From contig OY540817.1 of NCBI GenBank assembly GCA_961205875.1, positions 16,837,001 through 16,901,000 on the forward strand: a stretch of DNA of 64,000 nt. The letters run 5' to 3'. The position numbers and the translations under genes are program-made. Shown here piece after piece: positions 35,667-47,465 of this stretch; position 1 is the stretch's first letter; each line of letters starts with the position of its first letter. This DNA comes from Sialis fuliginosa. Lineage: Eukaryota; Arthropoda; Insecta; Megaloptera; Sialidae. The notes beneath the pieces were generated by a model, which worked only from the letters and a program-made list of their open reading frames with translations, did no database searches and was not told the DNA's origin.

Positions 35667-35676
35667 GTACATTACA

Positions 35677-36340
35677 AAGTGTATAACATTTACATTATTA
35701 TACATCTATTATCACTGCTATAAAATCCCGAGCAAATTCATAAAGATTTGATACCACCTTAAATTTTTGCTCGAGACAAAATTCTTTATATTACTGGTCT
35801 TAGAGTCTTAAGCCATTTCAGTATTAAAGATTTCTATTAAAACATGTATTTTCACTCATAAATATTACTAAATAAAAATTTTACCCATTAAAATAATAAC
35901 TATTCTAAAAAATATCATTCTAATTTGAAATTTTTGATTCATTTAATATTTAATACAAAGTACATTTTCTAGTTAAAGTATAATATGACATCTAATCTGA
36001 TAACTTGAACAATATATTAAGGTGAAGTATGAAATTATAAAAAGTAGATATCTGCAGCGAAATGGATTGTTATTTTATGAGAAAATGCCCGTCCGTGCCC
36101 CCTCCCCCCTTCCGACTAACGCGTCGCTTGTCGAGAACTATGTAGAAACTTTTTGTTAAGATTTTTTTGTAGAATCGGACACTCATGATACCCCATTATA
36201 ATGATTATTTTATCTCAGAAGTTTTTTCATTTAACGAAATATTTGAGAATCGTACATAATATTTCATAAAAGGGTTGACTGTACGTTATATTGAATTTGT
36301 TGTAAAAAATTACTGATGAAAAATGGTAAATACGATTATA
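35677..36340. other. AT-rich stretch, nothing recognised
   Basis: It contains the less AT-rich phrase GCCCGTCCGTGCCCCCTCCC (36088-36107) but no identifiable feature. Confidence 0.5.
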
Positions 36341-36654
36341 AGGCGTTTTTCGCGCTGCAACTTATTTACAGAACGTTTTAAAACGTGTGTAATTGTAGCT
36401 TGTTTCTGCAGTTCCAAAAGGGAAAACTGCAGTTGTGAAAGCTAATTTATGTAGTTAAAAAATTGCAAACAGAAAGAAAAATATAAAAAAAAGTAAGTAA
36501 AAAAAGAGTATTTGCAGATGAAAAATTTTCTTAAAATAACCACTACGACTTGAAGTCCTAGCTTAAAGCGTATTCGAGTAAGACATCACTGTTTGAACGC
36601 AAAAATTCCACGTATTGAAGACACTTTAATAGGCTGCAACGCGAAAAAACGCCT
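36341..36654. mobile_element. Family N MITE with AGGCGTTTTTCGCG ends (copy 2)
   Basis: The left end AGGCGTTTTTCGCGCTGCAA is matched inverted by GCTGCAACGCGAAAAAACGC then CT at the right. The interior matches 14096-14318. It is 314 bp and noncoding. Confidence 0.7.
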
Positions 36655-37279
36655 ATAGTATTATATGTAGTCTTTATACAATTACAAAGAAAAACACATT
36701 TTATAACAAATTCTACAAACAATTGCTTCCCTTTTGCAAATAAAAACTAATTGGCCTTTGTAAACTTTAGTCATTAAACTTTTTTTCTTTGAATTTCTTT
36801 CGACACAATGCAGTAGCAACAGTAATTTGAGTTGGATGGACTTTTCAAGAAACAATTTGTCATCGAGAACGTTATTGAATAGTTTATCGGTTAGAATAAT
36901 CGGCCGAAGGCAGTTAGTTTGAATAATGGTGCAATTTGTCAAAGTTACAGTTGGCTATGGGATTAAATTTTCATCTAATTCGAACCTAAAACTTGAATTG
37001 AACCGCGCCATTGTCGTACATTCTGTATTCTTTATGGAATAGAGTTGATTGTTAGATCCGTGAAAGGGTCTCTCATTCATAGAGAAAGTTTCACATGAAT
37101 CATGTTTTAAATATTTAATCAATTGAAGAAAGAGACCTCTGCCGTTTTTTTACGAACGTGAACGTTAAATTATTATTTAAATAGTTTTTTTTTATTTATA
37201 AAAAAATAGATAATTATTTGTCACAAATCTTTATTGTTTATGTGATGTCAGTAGTGACGTTATCGACTTGTTTATAAAA
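36655..37279. other. AT-rich stretch, nothing recognised
   Basis: The minus frame at 36682-36942 has no recognised domain. Confidence 0.5.
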
Positions 37280-37335
37280 CAAGCCGTGGGATCGACCCTT
37301 GAGGTCCACACAACCAACTTCCCAACATGGTATAA
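37280..37335 (+). mobile_element. LINE/SINE conserved block, family K copy 1
   Basis: AAGCCGTGGGATCGACCCTT followed by GAGGTCCACACAACCAACTT and CCCA is shared with 58923-58967 and 59937-59980. GGATCGACCC is reminiscent of a pol III B box but is not canonical. The flanks differ, so only a tail fragment remains. Confidence 0.5.
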
Positions 37336-38252
37336 CGATTAATACTCAAACTTAAAATAATAAATAATAAAATGTATTCCTTGAAAGAAGATTTCTAGAA
37401 AGATATACAGACTATCACTAACATGACTGTTTTAGAAGAAAAATAAAACTACCTTTTTCTGTCTCCTCCCAAATGATTTAATACGTTATATCAAATAAAT
37501 TTTAAACTTGGACATAAGTAAACGAAATTTTAAAAAAGTTCAAAAATGATTTACAATGTACAGACATTACAAAATATACTTTTTTTTACTTATTATGTTT
37601 CATAAACGGAGAATATTTAAGTCTTAAAAGGAAACATTATAATAAATTACAAGAAAAATCAGTAGATACAACTTTCGCTGGTGTCTAGTGAGTTATGGCG
37701 ATCAGAACTTGAAACTATAAATAATATTTAAGTTTGGTTTCGGTACTACCTCGGAAGTGGAAAGATGAATATTTATTTACTACCAACACAAAGTTCGCGA
37801 GGGGTTTTATTTTCAATGTATCAGTTCATAAACATGTACGAATACAAATTAATATAGGATTATACTGGTAGAAACGTCGACATAGGCCAAGAAATCCTTG
37901 TTTTTTAAAGATTTTCCAGCGGACTTTCTAAAATAACGAATTTTCAGAGAAAATATTGTATGGGTTCACCTTAAATTCTTATTATTTTCCTTTTACTTAA
38001 GAATACATAGTTTTGGATGCAGATTACAATTTGACAAATGCAAGTACTAGTATACATACATATATAAACGCTTGTTACGGAGACTAGCACGTTTTAATTT
38101 TCTTATGAAAACTATCTTCTTCAAACTTCTTACGAAAACTAGCTCGTTTGAAATATAATCCTGAAAATTAACACGTTTAACATATTTTAACAAAAAATAA
38201 CACATTACTAAATACTAAAATTTGAAAGATCAATACGGTATTTTATTTTAAT
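37336..38252. other. AT-rich stretch, nothing recognised
   Basis: No gene or element was recognised. Confidence 0.5.
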
Positions 38253-38749
38253 AAGGTACTGGCTCCAGTCTTGACCGCTTTAAGAGCAAGGTATAAGTAT
38301 ACATGTACCTCTTTATTAATTAAATCGATTTAATTAACAAAGTCCGCAAATATAATTTTTTCTTCTTCAAATTATAGCCTATTATTTTGTTTATATTTTT
38401 TCTCCAGTAATAGATAAAATAAAACCAGAAATGGGCACTCAGTGATGTACACTTGCAAATAATTACAAAATGATAAGTACTACAACACAAAAATAATAAA
38501 ATAAAGAATCGTAAAATTTGAAACAATGTAAAGCAGTGCTATGATAATATAATAATTAATAAATACATTATACTAATAATATAATTAGTTTAAATGTCCA
38601 CCATTTTGACACCCAAGCTGTTATACACTTAATGGTCTATAGATTATGATTCAGTAATTGCAGTAATCAAATATCAACAAATATTTAGTACATTTAATTA
38701 AATAAGAATCTAATACTGAGGTATGATCCAAGACTGGTGCCAGTACCTT
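38253..38749. mobile_element. TIR element, family C copy 2
   Basis: The ends are AAGGTACTGGCTCCAGTCTT and AAGACTGGTGCCAGTACCTT, and the interior is collinear with 4809-5330. It is 497 bp and noncoding. Confidence 0.8.
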
Positions 38750-38980
38750 GTATAAAAGCTATTGTTATTAAACTAATTTAAAAACCACACTTCAATTCTA
38801 AAAAGAAAAAACACCTTCACCAAAAACTAAAAAAAGTCAATTGTGTGGAATTTAACAGCACCTTTAATATCCACACAAATAATTAGATATAAAAATCCCA
38901 ACAAAATGAACAAAAACCCCGGGTACAATAAAAAGGGCGTTTGGATTTTTTAGAGGCCATTACACATGATCATACATGCA
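38750..38980. other. AT-rich spacer
   Basis: No feature was recognised apart from an ACCCCGGGTAC phrase near 38916. Confidence 0.5.
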
Positions 38981-38984
38981 TTAA

Positions 38985-39123
38985 CACGTTCACTCCCGAT
39001 GGTACAGACGCAGCATCATCGTTGAACTCTCGTTCAAGCAGTTAATATGGGAGATTCTTATGCTTAACACATATCGACCGGTTGATATTTTTCGGTAGCT
39101 GAAGACCATTTGGATTATACGTG
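38985..39123. mobile_element. piggyBac-like MITE, TTAA-flanked
   Basis: TTAA lies on both sides (38981-38984, 39124-39127). The ends CACGTTCACTCCCGATGG and GGATTATACGTG share inverted CACG/CGTG. TTAA duplication with CACG-type ends is the piggyBac pattern. The element is 139 bp and noncoding. The inverted match is short, so this is moderately supported. Confidence 0.5.
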
Positions 39124-39127
39124 TTAA

Positions 39128-41126
39128 ATCAACAGACAAACTTGGAATAAATCGTTGGTTTTGTTTGTTTCAGTTGTTGTAGGAAATCGATGCGGAACTC
39201 TGTTATTACAATGAAAATGGGACAGGCGGTGGAAATTTATTGCATGGAAATTGGAATTTCCGAATAAATGTTCCACTACGTAATAGGTGTTGCAAATTTT
39301 TAATATCCGTGTCAGTAAATATGTGTGTTACTCTCTATGGAAAAAAACTGTTATCGAAATATCGAACTTCTTTTATTGCCTGATTCTGATTTTTATTACT
39401 CACAGTCAGAAATATTATTAACTTTATTTTACGTGTTTATGCAGGTCATTATTTATTTTATAGTGGTAGACCTGTCATAAACAAATATATCTAAAATATT
39501 GCTATCTATAGAATACGTTATATGTGTATCTCATATATGTTGTTGCATTTTTTTATCGGTGAAGTAGAATATTTTTAACTTTATCCTTTTTTCTCGGGGC
39601 GACCTTTATTTTGCACCATTTCTTATGAATTCAAGACAAACAATACGTTACTCTTTACCCCTCTTGAGTTTGAAGCATCTGTTCAAGTGATGCGAGCGTT
39701 ACTATAAGTCTTTGTAAATAATACAGATTTAAAATTTGTAATAAATACGAATACTTAAAAAAATACTTTTTACATACTTATACAAATAATTGTACTTGTA
39801 TTTAGAATGTCCTTAATTACTTCTTTAGTGTAGGGGATATACGCAATGAAATAGACACTTGATTGAATTGAAAATGTTTTTTTTAACTATAAACATTATA
39901 AAAAACAACTACGTTATATGTACATATCTCTTATTACCTAATTGATTCTGAAATTATTAAAATTTTTTTTTTTTTAATCTGCATTTTTTCTTAAACTTCT
40001 AGAAGAATAATTGAAGAATTTTTTAACGCAAACAAATTACCTACATTAAAATTAAAATTATTATTAAATTAAAGTATACAATTCTGTTTTATACGATATT
40101 TTCATTTTATCTCAATATTTGAGACCAACTTTAACAATATATAATATAATACACGTATATATTAATATAAAACAAACTTGAACCAGTTAAACGTCGAAAA
40201 TTATAAACGACCGACAAATTATAAAGTTAATTATCAGATATGAAAATAAGATAAAATCAGATATTATGATAAAAGCACTAAATCTACTTCAACATGAATA
40301 TATTTTTTCCATTTTCAAATGAACTACTTGTCTATAGATTGATTTATCGTCGATACAAAGACCTACATATTATTCACCTACAAACTGAAAGCCACTGTTT
40401 GTATAATACCAATAAAAACTCAAAAATAAGACCATAAATTACATTTCAAATGGAATCAATGTCATGTTTTCATCTTAGAAAAAACTTTCCACAAGTCGAA
40501 AAGTACACAGTCGGCAAGTTTTTTTTCTAACGTAAAATTGAAAAGTTTTATTATATTATACATATATGTATTTATAGGTAGATGTGTGTGAATTTTTTTG
40601 TTAAATTGAATCCTAGCTTTTCTGGATATTTTTGTTACAAAAATTATGTAGAAAAAATAAATTTCTTTAATATAATATTTAAAAAATTTTATGAACATGG
40701 TATGGAAGCTATCGTTATTATTCATATAACATCATTTATTATTATTATATGTGGTTTAAATAGAATTTCAAATATTTTGACGTGCGAAAAATTTTAATTC
40801 ATTTTTTTAAGTTTGTTTTTACCTGTGCATGCGTTATATGACAAACACTCAAATGAAAGCTATTTGTATGTAACTACTAAAAGTGGAATATTTTACCTGA
40901 TATTCAACTTAAAAAAGGAGGCAGCTTTTACCCAAATGAATGCATCTAAAATGCACAATAACTTCAGCCATCTGTATCTTAAAATCCTGAAGCTTTAGGA
41001 GATTTTGCCTATTGAGACATTTGATCAGAGGGACAAAATACACAACATATGAAAAATTCAATCAATTTAACGGAAGTCAGTTTCCCATAAGGAAGTTGCG
41101 GGGTCCTTGGTTTTTCTTCTATAGAA
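39128..41126. other. AT-rich stretch, nothing recognised
   Basis: Several small frames at 40462-41000 show AT-driven composition. None has a domain, a splice signal I trust or a family resemblance. Confidence 0.5.
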
Positions 41127-41134
41127 CGTATAAG

Positions 41135-41511
41135 CAGGCCCGGATTTACCATGCAGGCAGAGTAAGCAGTTGCCTAGGGCGATTGGTGAACGATTATTAA
41201 CGTCATTGTTAATTTATTGTTAACAGTACGTGTGACAAGTTTCAACGGCATCAATTTCAGGTTTATTATCTTCACAAGTGTTTTTCTTACATACAGATTT
41301 CTAAAAAAACGCCATCGCAAATAAACAATGATTCTTGTATAACAGTTTACGTGATTTTCTATATCGTAGCGAAAACTTGTATGATCAATATGCAATTCAT
41401 CGATTCTGAGAACCGAAAATAAGAAGTTTAAAATGCGTAAAAATCGTGTAGGATGGGGGGCGGCAATTTTCGCAACTGCCTAGGGGCGGCAAATTTCTAA
41501 ATCCGGGCTTG
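41135..41511. mobile_element. hAT MITE with perfect 8-bp target duplication
   Basis: CGTATAAG occurs exactly at 41127-41134 and 41512-41519. The ends CAGGCCCGGATTTA and TAAATCCGGGCTTG are inverted with one mismatch. Further in, GCAGTTGCCTAGGGCG opposes CGCAACTGCCTAGGGGCGGC. An 8-bp duplication with CAGG ends is the hAT signature. At 377 bp it is nonautonomous. Confidence 0.9.
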
Positions 41512-41636
41512 CGTATAAGATAGTAAAGTTTAAATTAAGATCTCAAAACTAGTTAAGAATCTATATAATTAAAACAATCATCAAGTTGTTATTTAATTGA
41601 TCCGAACCAAAATAAACAGTAGAAGCACTTTCCGCC

Positions 41637-41905
41637 GAAAAAACAAACAGTCTATAATCCAATTCCATTTCCGCGCAAGTTTTACGGGCGGGAGTAATCC
41701 CGCGGGATGTGGGTCAAGTGGATGTCCCCTGATTGTATGGCGATTTAACGCGACCGCCAGTAATGTTGGCTACACTGTGCTTATCTGAGCTATTTGTTTA
41801 AACGCCAGTATGGATTTTCAATGCGCTAACAGTAAAAACGTTGCCGGACCCGGTGAATTACTTGTCGATAGTTCCGGAATCTGTCGGATGCAGTTGTCAT
41901 AAATG
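41637..41905. promoter_or_regulatory. CpG-rich noncoding segment
   Basis: G+C and CpG rise sharply: TTTCCGCGCAAG, ACGGGCGGGAG, CCCGCGGGATG, GCGACCGCCAG, TTGCCGGACCCGG. The small plus frame at 41597-41788 has no motif. Its position just left of the promoter-like island at 42414 suggests part of the same regulatory or 5' untranslated region. Confidence 0.35.
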
Positions 41906-42413
41906 TTTTAAAATACTCCGGATTCTCGTACTGGATTTTTATTAGATTGATGCAGTTCTCAAAAGGTCAAATCGGTAGAACAGACTGAAGAATAGAAAAT
42001 TACATGCAATTTTCTTATAAACAATCTCATGAAGTCTTAAAATGCAAAGATAGGATATAATTATTATTGTTTAAGGGAGAACACCACTGTTATTGAGTAT
42101 CTTTTATTAGTTTGTCAGAAATATGTTTTAATAAAATAAGAATCACGTACATTTTTCGTTGATCTGTTATTTTTATGGTATGTATTTTAAAACATAAAAT
42201 CGTTTTATCTGTCAATAAATTTCAAGTCATTTAACTTTTTATAAAAAAAAACAAATGATTTTATAGATAAATAAAAAAATTTTATTAAAAAAACAAACAA
42301 CTTCCAATCACGCCAGTTGATTACAATCAACTTAAACAAGTAAAAAAAATATTTGATTTTTCAACACCAAAAAAAACATCGTCAAATCAAATAAACATTG
42401 GCCGGCTAATCGA

Positions 42414-42600
42414 ATCGATTTGGATAACGGGTGACGGATAATTGCAACACAGCTTCGTGATGTGTTTCCAGCATCCGCGCTCCGGTGAAATCATCACCGG
42501 AGCCGACGCGCATGCGCTCCCGGTGTCAACGTCCTGTCACACACACGCCGTGACGTCATACACATGTGTATGTGTGTATGTGATGCTGGCGACAGCTTCT
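42414..42600. promoter_or_regulatory. Promoter-like CpG island with NRF1/Ewg and CRE sites
   Basis: GCGCATGCGC (42508-42517) is the full palindromic NRF1/Erect-wing consensus. TGACGTCA (42551-42558) is a perfect CRE, followed by CACATGTG (42561-42568). Upstream is a perfect hairpin, GCTCCGGTGA-AATCA-TCACCGGAGC (42479-42503). Such sites cluster at animal transcription starts. On the plus strand a short first exon could end at TTTGG|GTAAAG (about 42618-42625), but initiation could equally run leftward. Confidence 0.5.
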
Positions 42601-42767
42601 TCTGCGAGTTGAGATGTTTGGGTAAAGTTAGAGACGAAGTATACTTGTGTATTCTACCCACTAGAATTGAAGAGGTCTATGATTTATTTATACATGGCCA
42701 TTTATACAATATTAACTTTAAGTCATATATGTATTATATTAAATACAAAAAAAACATACTAGGTAGG

Positions 42768-42930
42768 ATCTTGGCTTCTGGGTGTAAGCCGCGTCGCACT
42801 TTTAGAAGAGCCCTGAAGATGTCCACTGCAATGTGTGACGAAATGTTGGCCGATAACACGACCAAACCGACGCGGCTTACACCCAGAAGCCAAGATCCAT
42901 ATCAAGATCACCGCGGAAGCCTCAAGACTG
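42768..42930. mobile_element. Hairpin retroelement with hammerhead-like motif, family A copy 4
   Basis: The left inverted arm, GATCTTGGCTTCTGGGTGTA then AGCCGCGTC, opposes GACGCGGCTTACACCCAGAA then GCCAAGATC. The plus arm runs on through CCGCGGAAGCCTCAAGA. The plus frame at 42564-42974 crosses both this repeat and the CpG island, so it is accidental. No convincing target duplication was found here. Confidence 0.7.
42810..42850 (+). ncRNA. Hammerhead-like motif with intact core (family A copy 4)
   Basis: Stem I GCC/GGC; core CTGAAGA (42813-42819); one extra base; stem II GTCCAC/GTG-T-GAC with loop TGCAAT; then GAAA, T, GTT. Stem III is reduced to almost nothing (A-U plus a T-G wobble). The core fits CUGANGA..GAAA, but the extra base after the core departs from the canonical hammerhead. 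Confidence 0.45.
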
Positions 42931-43194
42931 TAGGTGTAAATATCAATAATTTTTTTTTTTTACTTTTAAAGTAATTCAGATCACTTGTATTTAAAATCAA
43001 AAATAAAAATGTAATTGTAAATGTAAATGTTAATTGTAAAACTGATTTAAATTAATGTAACTCTACTTAAGGTTCATTACTTAATTAATACATTTTATCA
43101 CATATATTTCAAGAGAGATATAAAAAGTACAATCCATATTTGATTAATTTATGCAATTATACCAAATTCAGGGAAACTGGTTACATATCATTTC

Positions 43195-43530
43195 TTCGGG
43201 GGAAGGGTCTCAAATCTCAATTCGTTTGTATATATTTTTTATGTATTTTTTTTCAAAATCTGACCACTGACTTCAAAAAAGGAGATTTTCAATTTTGCTG
43301 TATATATTTTTTATGTATTTCTGGGTATTACTCCGACAAATATGCACCTACTCGGTGAAACTTTTTTTTGTTTGAAAGAGTATACTCTCCAGATAGTCCC
43401 GAATAAATTTTATCAGAATTTGACGATGGACTTCTTAGGTACGCCACTCAGAATAGAAAAAAATAAAATTTGAAAAAAAATCCTAAAAACACTGAAAATT
43501 ATATGAATATAATAATAATTAAATTTAACA
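43195..43530 (+). mobile_element. Insect LINE 3'-UTR-like repeat, family L copy 2
   Basis: GACTTCAAAAAAGGAGATTT, TGTATATATTTTTTATGTAT, TTTGTTTGAAAGAGTATACT and GATGGACTTCTTAGGTACGC form the known LINE-tail pattern and match 10170-10480. The frame at 43140-43358 lies within it and is not a gene. Confidence 0.65.
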
Positions 43531-44481
43531 GTTTTTGATGTAGGTACCAATAAAAAACTTTTTATGAAAAAAAACCGACTTAAAAAACTATTTAATTTAA
43601 TTGTTAGGGTTTTTTTTAAGTCGATTTATAGTTTTTTGTACTATGAAGTAACTTTTGTCAAATATGTTAATAAAAATAGTCAATTAAATTGCTTTAATAG
43701 TTTTAAAAATATGTGTGTACTGTGAAATGTTAACAAAAATTATTTTTTTATTTAAATTACCTTTTCCAATGTTTAAACTACAAAATACACAAATTTACAT
43801 TTCTAAAATAAAAAGCCACTTTTAAAATTGCCGCTTACAACAAACACGTAATCTGGCTGAAATTTCGTATTCTATCAAGCCGATTGATCTTTATTAACGA
43901 GCCAACAACATCAATGTTACATACATGACATGACGTGATGTGATGTGATGTGACGTGACACGAGCGTTTGCCAATTTTACACTTCTGTAAGTAATGTAAA
44001 CATAATGACGTCAGTGCTTATACATTTCACTAGATGTAGTGCACACAGGGTGCAGAATTTAACTACAGTGCATTGGGATTTCAAATAAAAATACATTTTC
44101 TCTCGGATTTATATTACATGCTAGAAAATATTCTTTTTTTCTTGTTAATTTTAAACTTGAAGAAGTTCTTACAAATTATTAAAAATTTACAGAAAATGCG
44201 ATGCTTAAGATTCGTTTACAACTTTATAAAGGCCCCCGTACAAAATCAGTTTTTTAATAATTCAGGGTCAAAGGTTAGGGTACTTTTAATCTGCACGTTA
44301 TTTTGAAATTTGAAGTTCAAATTTTTCAAGAAATATATTTTTGAATTTATTTTTAACCCCTGTCACGTATGGAGGCTTGTAATTAGTTTCATTAGATCCG
44401 GTGGGAAAAATATCACAGGAGTGGAGGTTTTAGAGGGGAAAAGAACCTTCTATCTCGCTTAGGAGCCGAAATATTTACGAT
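43531..44481. other. AT-rich stretch with a short minisatellite and a CRE
   Basis: TGATG/TGACG pentamers repeat at 43924-43964. A TGACGTCA lies at about 44005. No gene was recognised; the frame at 44073-44306 has no motif. Confidence 0.5.
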
Positions 44482-44690
44482 TTTTTCCAACTTGATTTAC
44501 TATTGTCGTCACTGCTTATTCCTTATGTTACCTAACGTAATAAAATATATCGTATGACCTGACCAGAGAACATATCTATGAATTAAAAAAACACACGTAA
44601 ATCGGATAAGTGGTTTTCGAGTGATAAGTACACATACAGACAGACAGACAGAGAGACGTTGAGCTTTATATTTTATATGGATTAACAGGA
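44482..44690 (-). mobile_element. Family D copy 3, minus strand
   Basis: TTGATTTACTATTGTCGTCA, CTGCTTATTCCTTATGTTAC, CGTAAATCGGATAAGTGG and the CAGACAGACAGACAGAGAGA run match the inverse of 7117-7300. The tail is truncated. Confidence 0.7.
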
Positions 44691-46795
44691 GATAATACAT
44701 TTGCATATGTCTGAAATATCATTTAAATCCCTATTCACTATACTTAAGTTGATATTTAAGTAGGGTAGTTAGTATTTGTTAAAAAAAAAATTGTTGAAAA
44801 TAACGACAGTATACTAATAATAAATATTTTTTTAATTTGATTTTGAACTTGTAACTATTGCTTTTTTTTAAATTAACTGCAGATATTTATTTTTTATTTG
44901 ACATTTATCTTTTCTATAACAATTTTCATATCGCCTTGGTATTTAAGACACTTCGAACTTGAGCATTCAGACCGTGTTAACTTTAGCGTTTTGGCGATGA
45001 CTCATTAATTTACACAAAATAAAATTAATAATTAATATATTGAATCTATTTTAACAGTTAATATCTATAGATAACTTAACATAACTGTCAAATAAACGCA
45101 GTCGATATATCACAAAAAGATTTTGAATATTACATTACAGTTTTCCCAACCCTCCCTACGTTTAATCATAATATAACGTAACTGATACAGTTTAATTAGT
45201 TTCCAAAGTGTTTTATTGGAATATGAATGTTAGAAGAGTTTTTTTCTCTGCGCAAGCTTTGGATATGTTATCTACAAAGGACGCTAACGAGAAAGTCATT
45301 TATTTCGGGTTATTTTAGAGAAAGTTTCACAGGAAGTTGTAAAGAGTTTATATGGCTTTCTGTGAGTTATAGACTGCTTTATTTTTAAGTAATATTATGG
45401 TTACAAACTGTGTTATTGCCACATAATTGTATATCGATTCAATAATTTATTAGTTTTTTGATCTTATATTATTAAAATTTTCTTTGATATTCTTTTTCTA
45501 GATAAATAATAAAAAGTTATTCAACTCGTTTCAACCCTTTTATAGTTATTACTACAATATTATGTTATTGATTTGAACTAGGAATTATTAAAATAACTGA
45601 AGATAATTTGGACTGTGTTATGCACTAATATAAACCTTATTTCGAGATATCAACATTTGTGATTTTGTTACATTTATTTTATTGAACAAAAAGTATTGTG
45701 TGGGCTTATACATTATTGCGTAACATTTAGTCATTATAAATCGGGAATAAAATATTTATAATTTTCTAAATTTCAAAATCATTTTTTTGTTTTTAAAGAT
45801 ACATTAAGTATATGTATTGAATTATTATTAGTAAATACTAAATAATAAAAACTTTTCTACTCACAAAAATAAATCTAAATTGCTACTATATAAATATTGT
45901 AATAACATAATAATTCATTCAAATGAAATTTTGAATACATGAATTTTCTACCTAATAAAATTAATTTTAAAAAATCGCATCCGTGTACACAAAAACCTAT
46001 AAACAATATACAATTAAATTTCGTATATCAAATAAATAAAAGCACACAACACAATACCAACACAAATTATACGTATTTGTGGTTATTTGAATCGAGTTAA
46101 CACCAGGTTTGTTGTGCCTTTTTTGTCGCAATAATTACATAAGTATATACGATTATTTTATCATTGTACTCACGCGTTGTGTCGGCACATTCAGCTATGT
46201 TGTTGTCGAGCGTTGTGCAGTGGCGTCACAATTGTTTACATGTTGGGAGAACACAAATACTTGTCTATTATATCCCCGGCATTTGTACATAGATGTGCAA
46301 GTCTCATGTATTATAAGATATAATCAGCGCTAATGTGAGTAAAATGTGTACTATTAGTTTAAATATCTATTATTGCACATTAACCTATATAACAAAAACT
46401 ACCCAAACTGATTTCTCCCAAATAGATTGCCCTAATCAAGGACAGTTCGATTAAATCATCGTATTATGCATAATTTAACCAATTAACGCCCAAAAGAAAA
46501 CAAAGAGATGCAGAAGATTTTTTTAAATGAAATTTAACTAAATATTACAACGAAAACTTATATTTAGAAAAAAAATAACAAATGTAATCATAATATTTGG
46601 CGCCACTGTATTCATTACATTTATTATCTGGGTAGTAAAGCTTTAAGAAAATTTTCATGTCTTTTGACTTTTACCATCTAAAAACAAAAAACAAATGAAA
46701 TATCACTCAAATAATATATTTTTAAACTTACAAAAATAATTTCTATACATATATTTTTGTGAAAGTACACGCGTACAGTTTAAATCGCAATATGT
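44691..46795. other. AT-rich stretch, nothing firm
   Basis: A modestly GC-richer part at about 46165-46280 (CACGCGTTGTGTCGGCACAT, GTCGAGCGTTGTGCAGTGGC) lies in a plus frame at 46109-46333 that I cannot assign. GGCGCCACTG at about 46600 resembles a transposon end. Confidence 0.4.
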
Positions 46796-46853
46796 GTGTA
46801 TGTGTATGTGTCTTCATTAATAACGAGTATGTGTGTGTGTGTGTGTGTGTGTG
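46796..46853. repeat. (GT)n microsatellite, interrupted
   Basis: TGTGTGTATGTGTATGTGTC is followed by a spacer and then about 24 bases of uninterrupted GT. Confidence 0.9.
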
Positions 46854-47102
46854 GTGACAGCCTTGATCGGTCATCGTGCTCTTATGAATGAATGCAGAAC
46901 CGTAATCGGCGAATATAAGGTCACGTCCAAAAAAAAAAGCTAAACATTTACAGTTTTGAATTTCAATTACGTATTTATACATGTATGTTTACAATGTATA
47001 CGACGTACATCATTAGCCTTCGATTGTTGCATGTATATTATATAGATTTAGTTTAATGGTTCTTATTAAAAAGTATTAAAAAAACATAATGAATATAATC
47101 TA
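46854..47102. other. AT-rich spacer
   Basis: No feature was recognised. Confidence 0.5.
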
Positions 47103-47465
47103 AAGAGTGACCGCAAAAAGGCTGTTTTTTTGGACCTCGTTAGCGACCTGGGGAAGAAATATAAAAATATGTTACAGGTACCAAGTTACTCGTCATTGAA
47201 AACTAAAGTGAGCATCGCTTTTCTTTTTTTGAAAATTTCTATAAATTATCCCTATTCAGGGTTGAAAAAATTCAAAAAAATCAAAAATACCACTAATTAT
47301 AAAATCATTTATCATTGTATTTTTCCTATAAAATAAACCTTACAAATATGTTATCACGTATTTTCATGCTCACTTTGGTTTTCAACGACGAGTAATATTT
47401 AATATATTTTTTCCCCAGGTCGCTAGCGAGGTCCAAAAAATAGGCTAACTTTGCGGTCACTCTTT
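47103..47465. mobile_element. MITE with long inverted ends (AAGAGTGACCGC type, family Y)
   Basis: AAGAGTGACCGCAAAAAGGC, TTTTTGGACCTCGTTAGCGA and CCTGGGGAAGAAATAT at the left, and ACTCGTCATTGAAAACTAAA further in, are matched inverted at 47365-47465. The arms are about 110 bp. Both small frames here (47130-47336 and 47326-47547) are translations of the same arm. Its right end abuts the next hairpin element. Confidence 0.75.

Noticed and set aside
40582..40998. Pair of consecutive plus frames as a gene
   Set aside because: AT-driven residues (F, I, Y, N, K), stops between them and no recognised motif.
42564..42974. 136-codon plus-strand frame, the longest in the window
   Set aside because: It spans a CpG island and then the family A hairpin repeat; the translation is of repeat DNA.
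46743..46982. Minus-strand frame with a His-Thr repeat
   Set aside because: The repeat is simply the (GT)n microsatellite translated.
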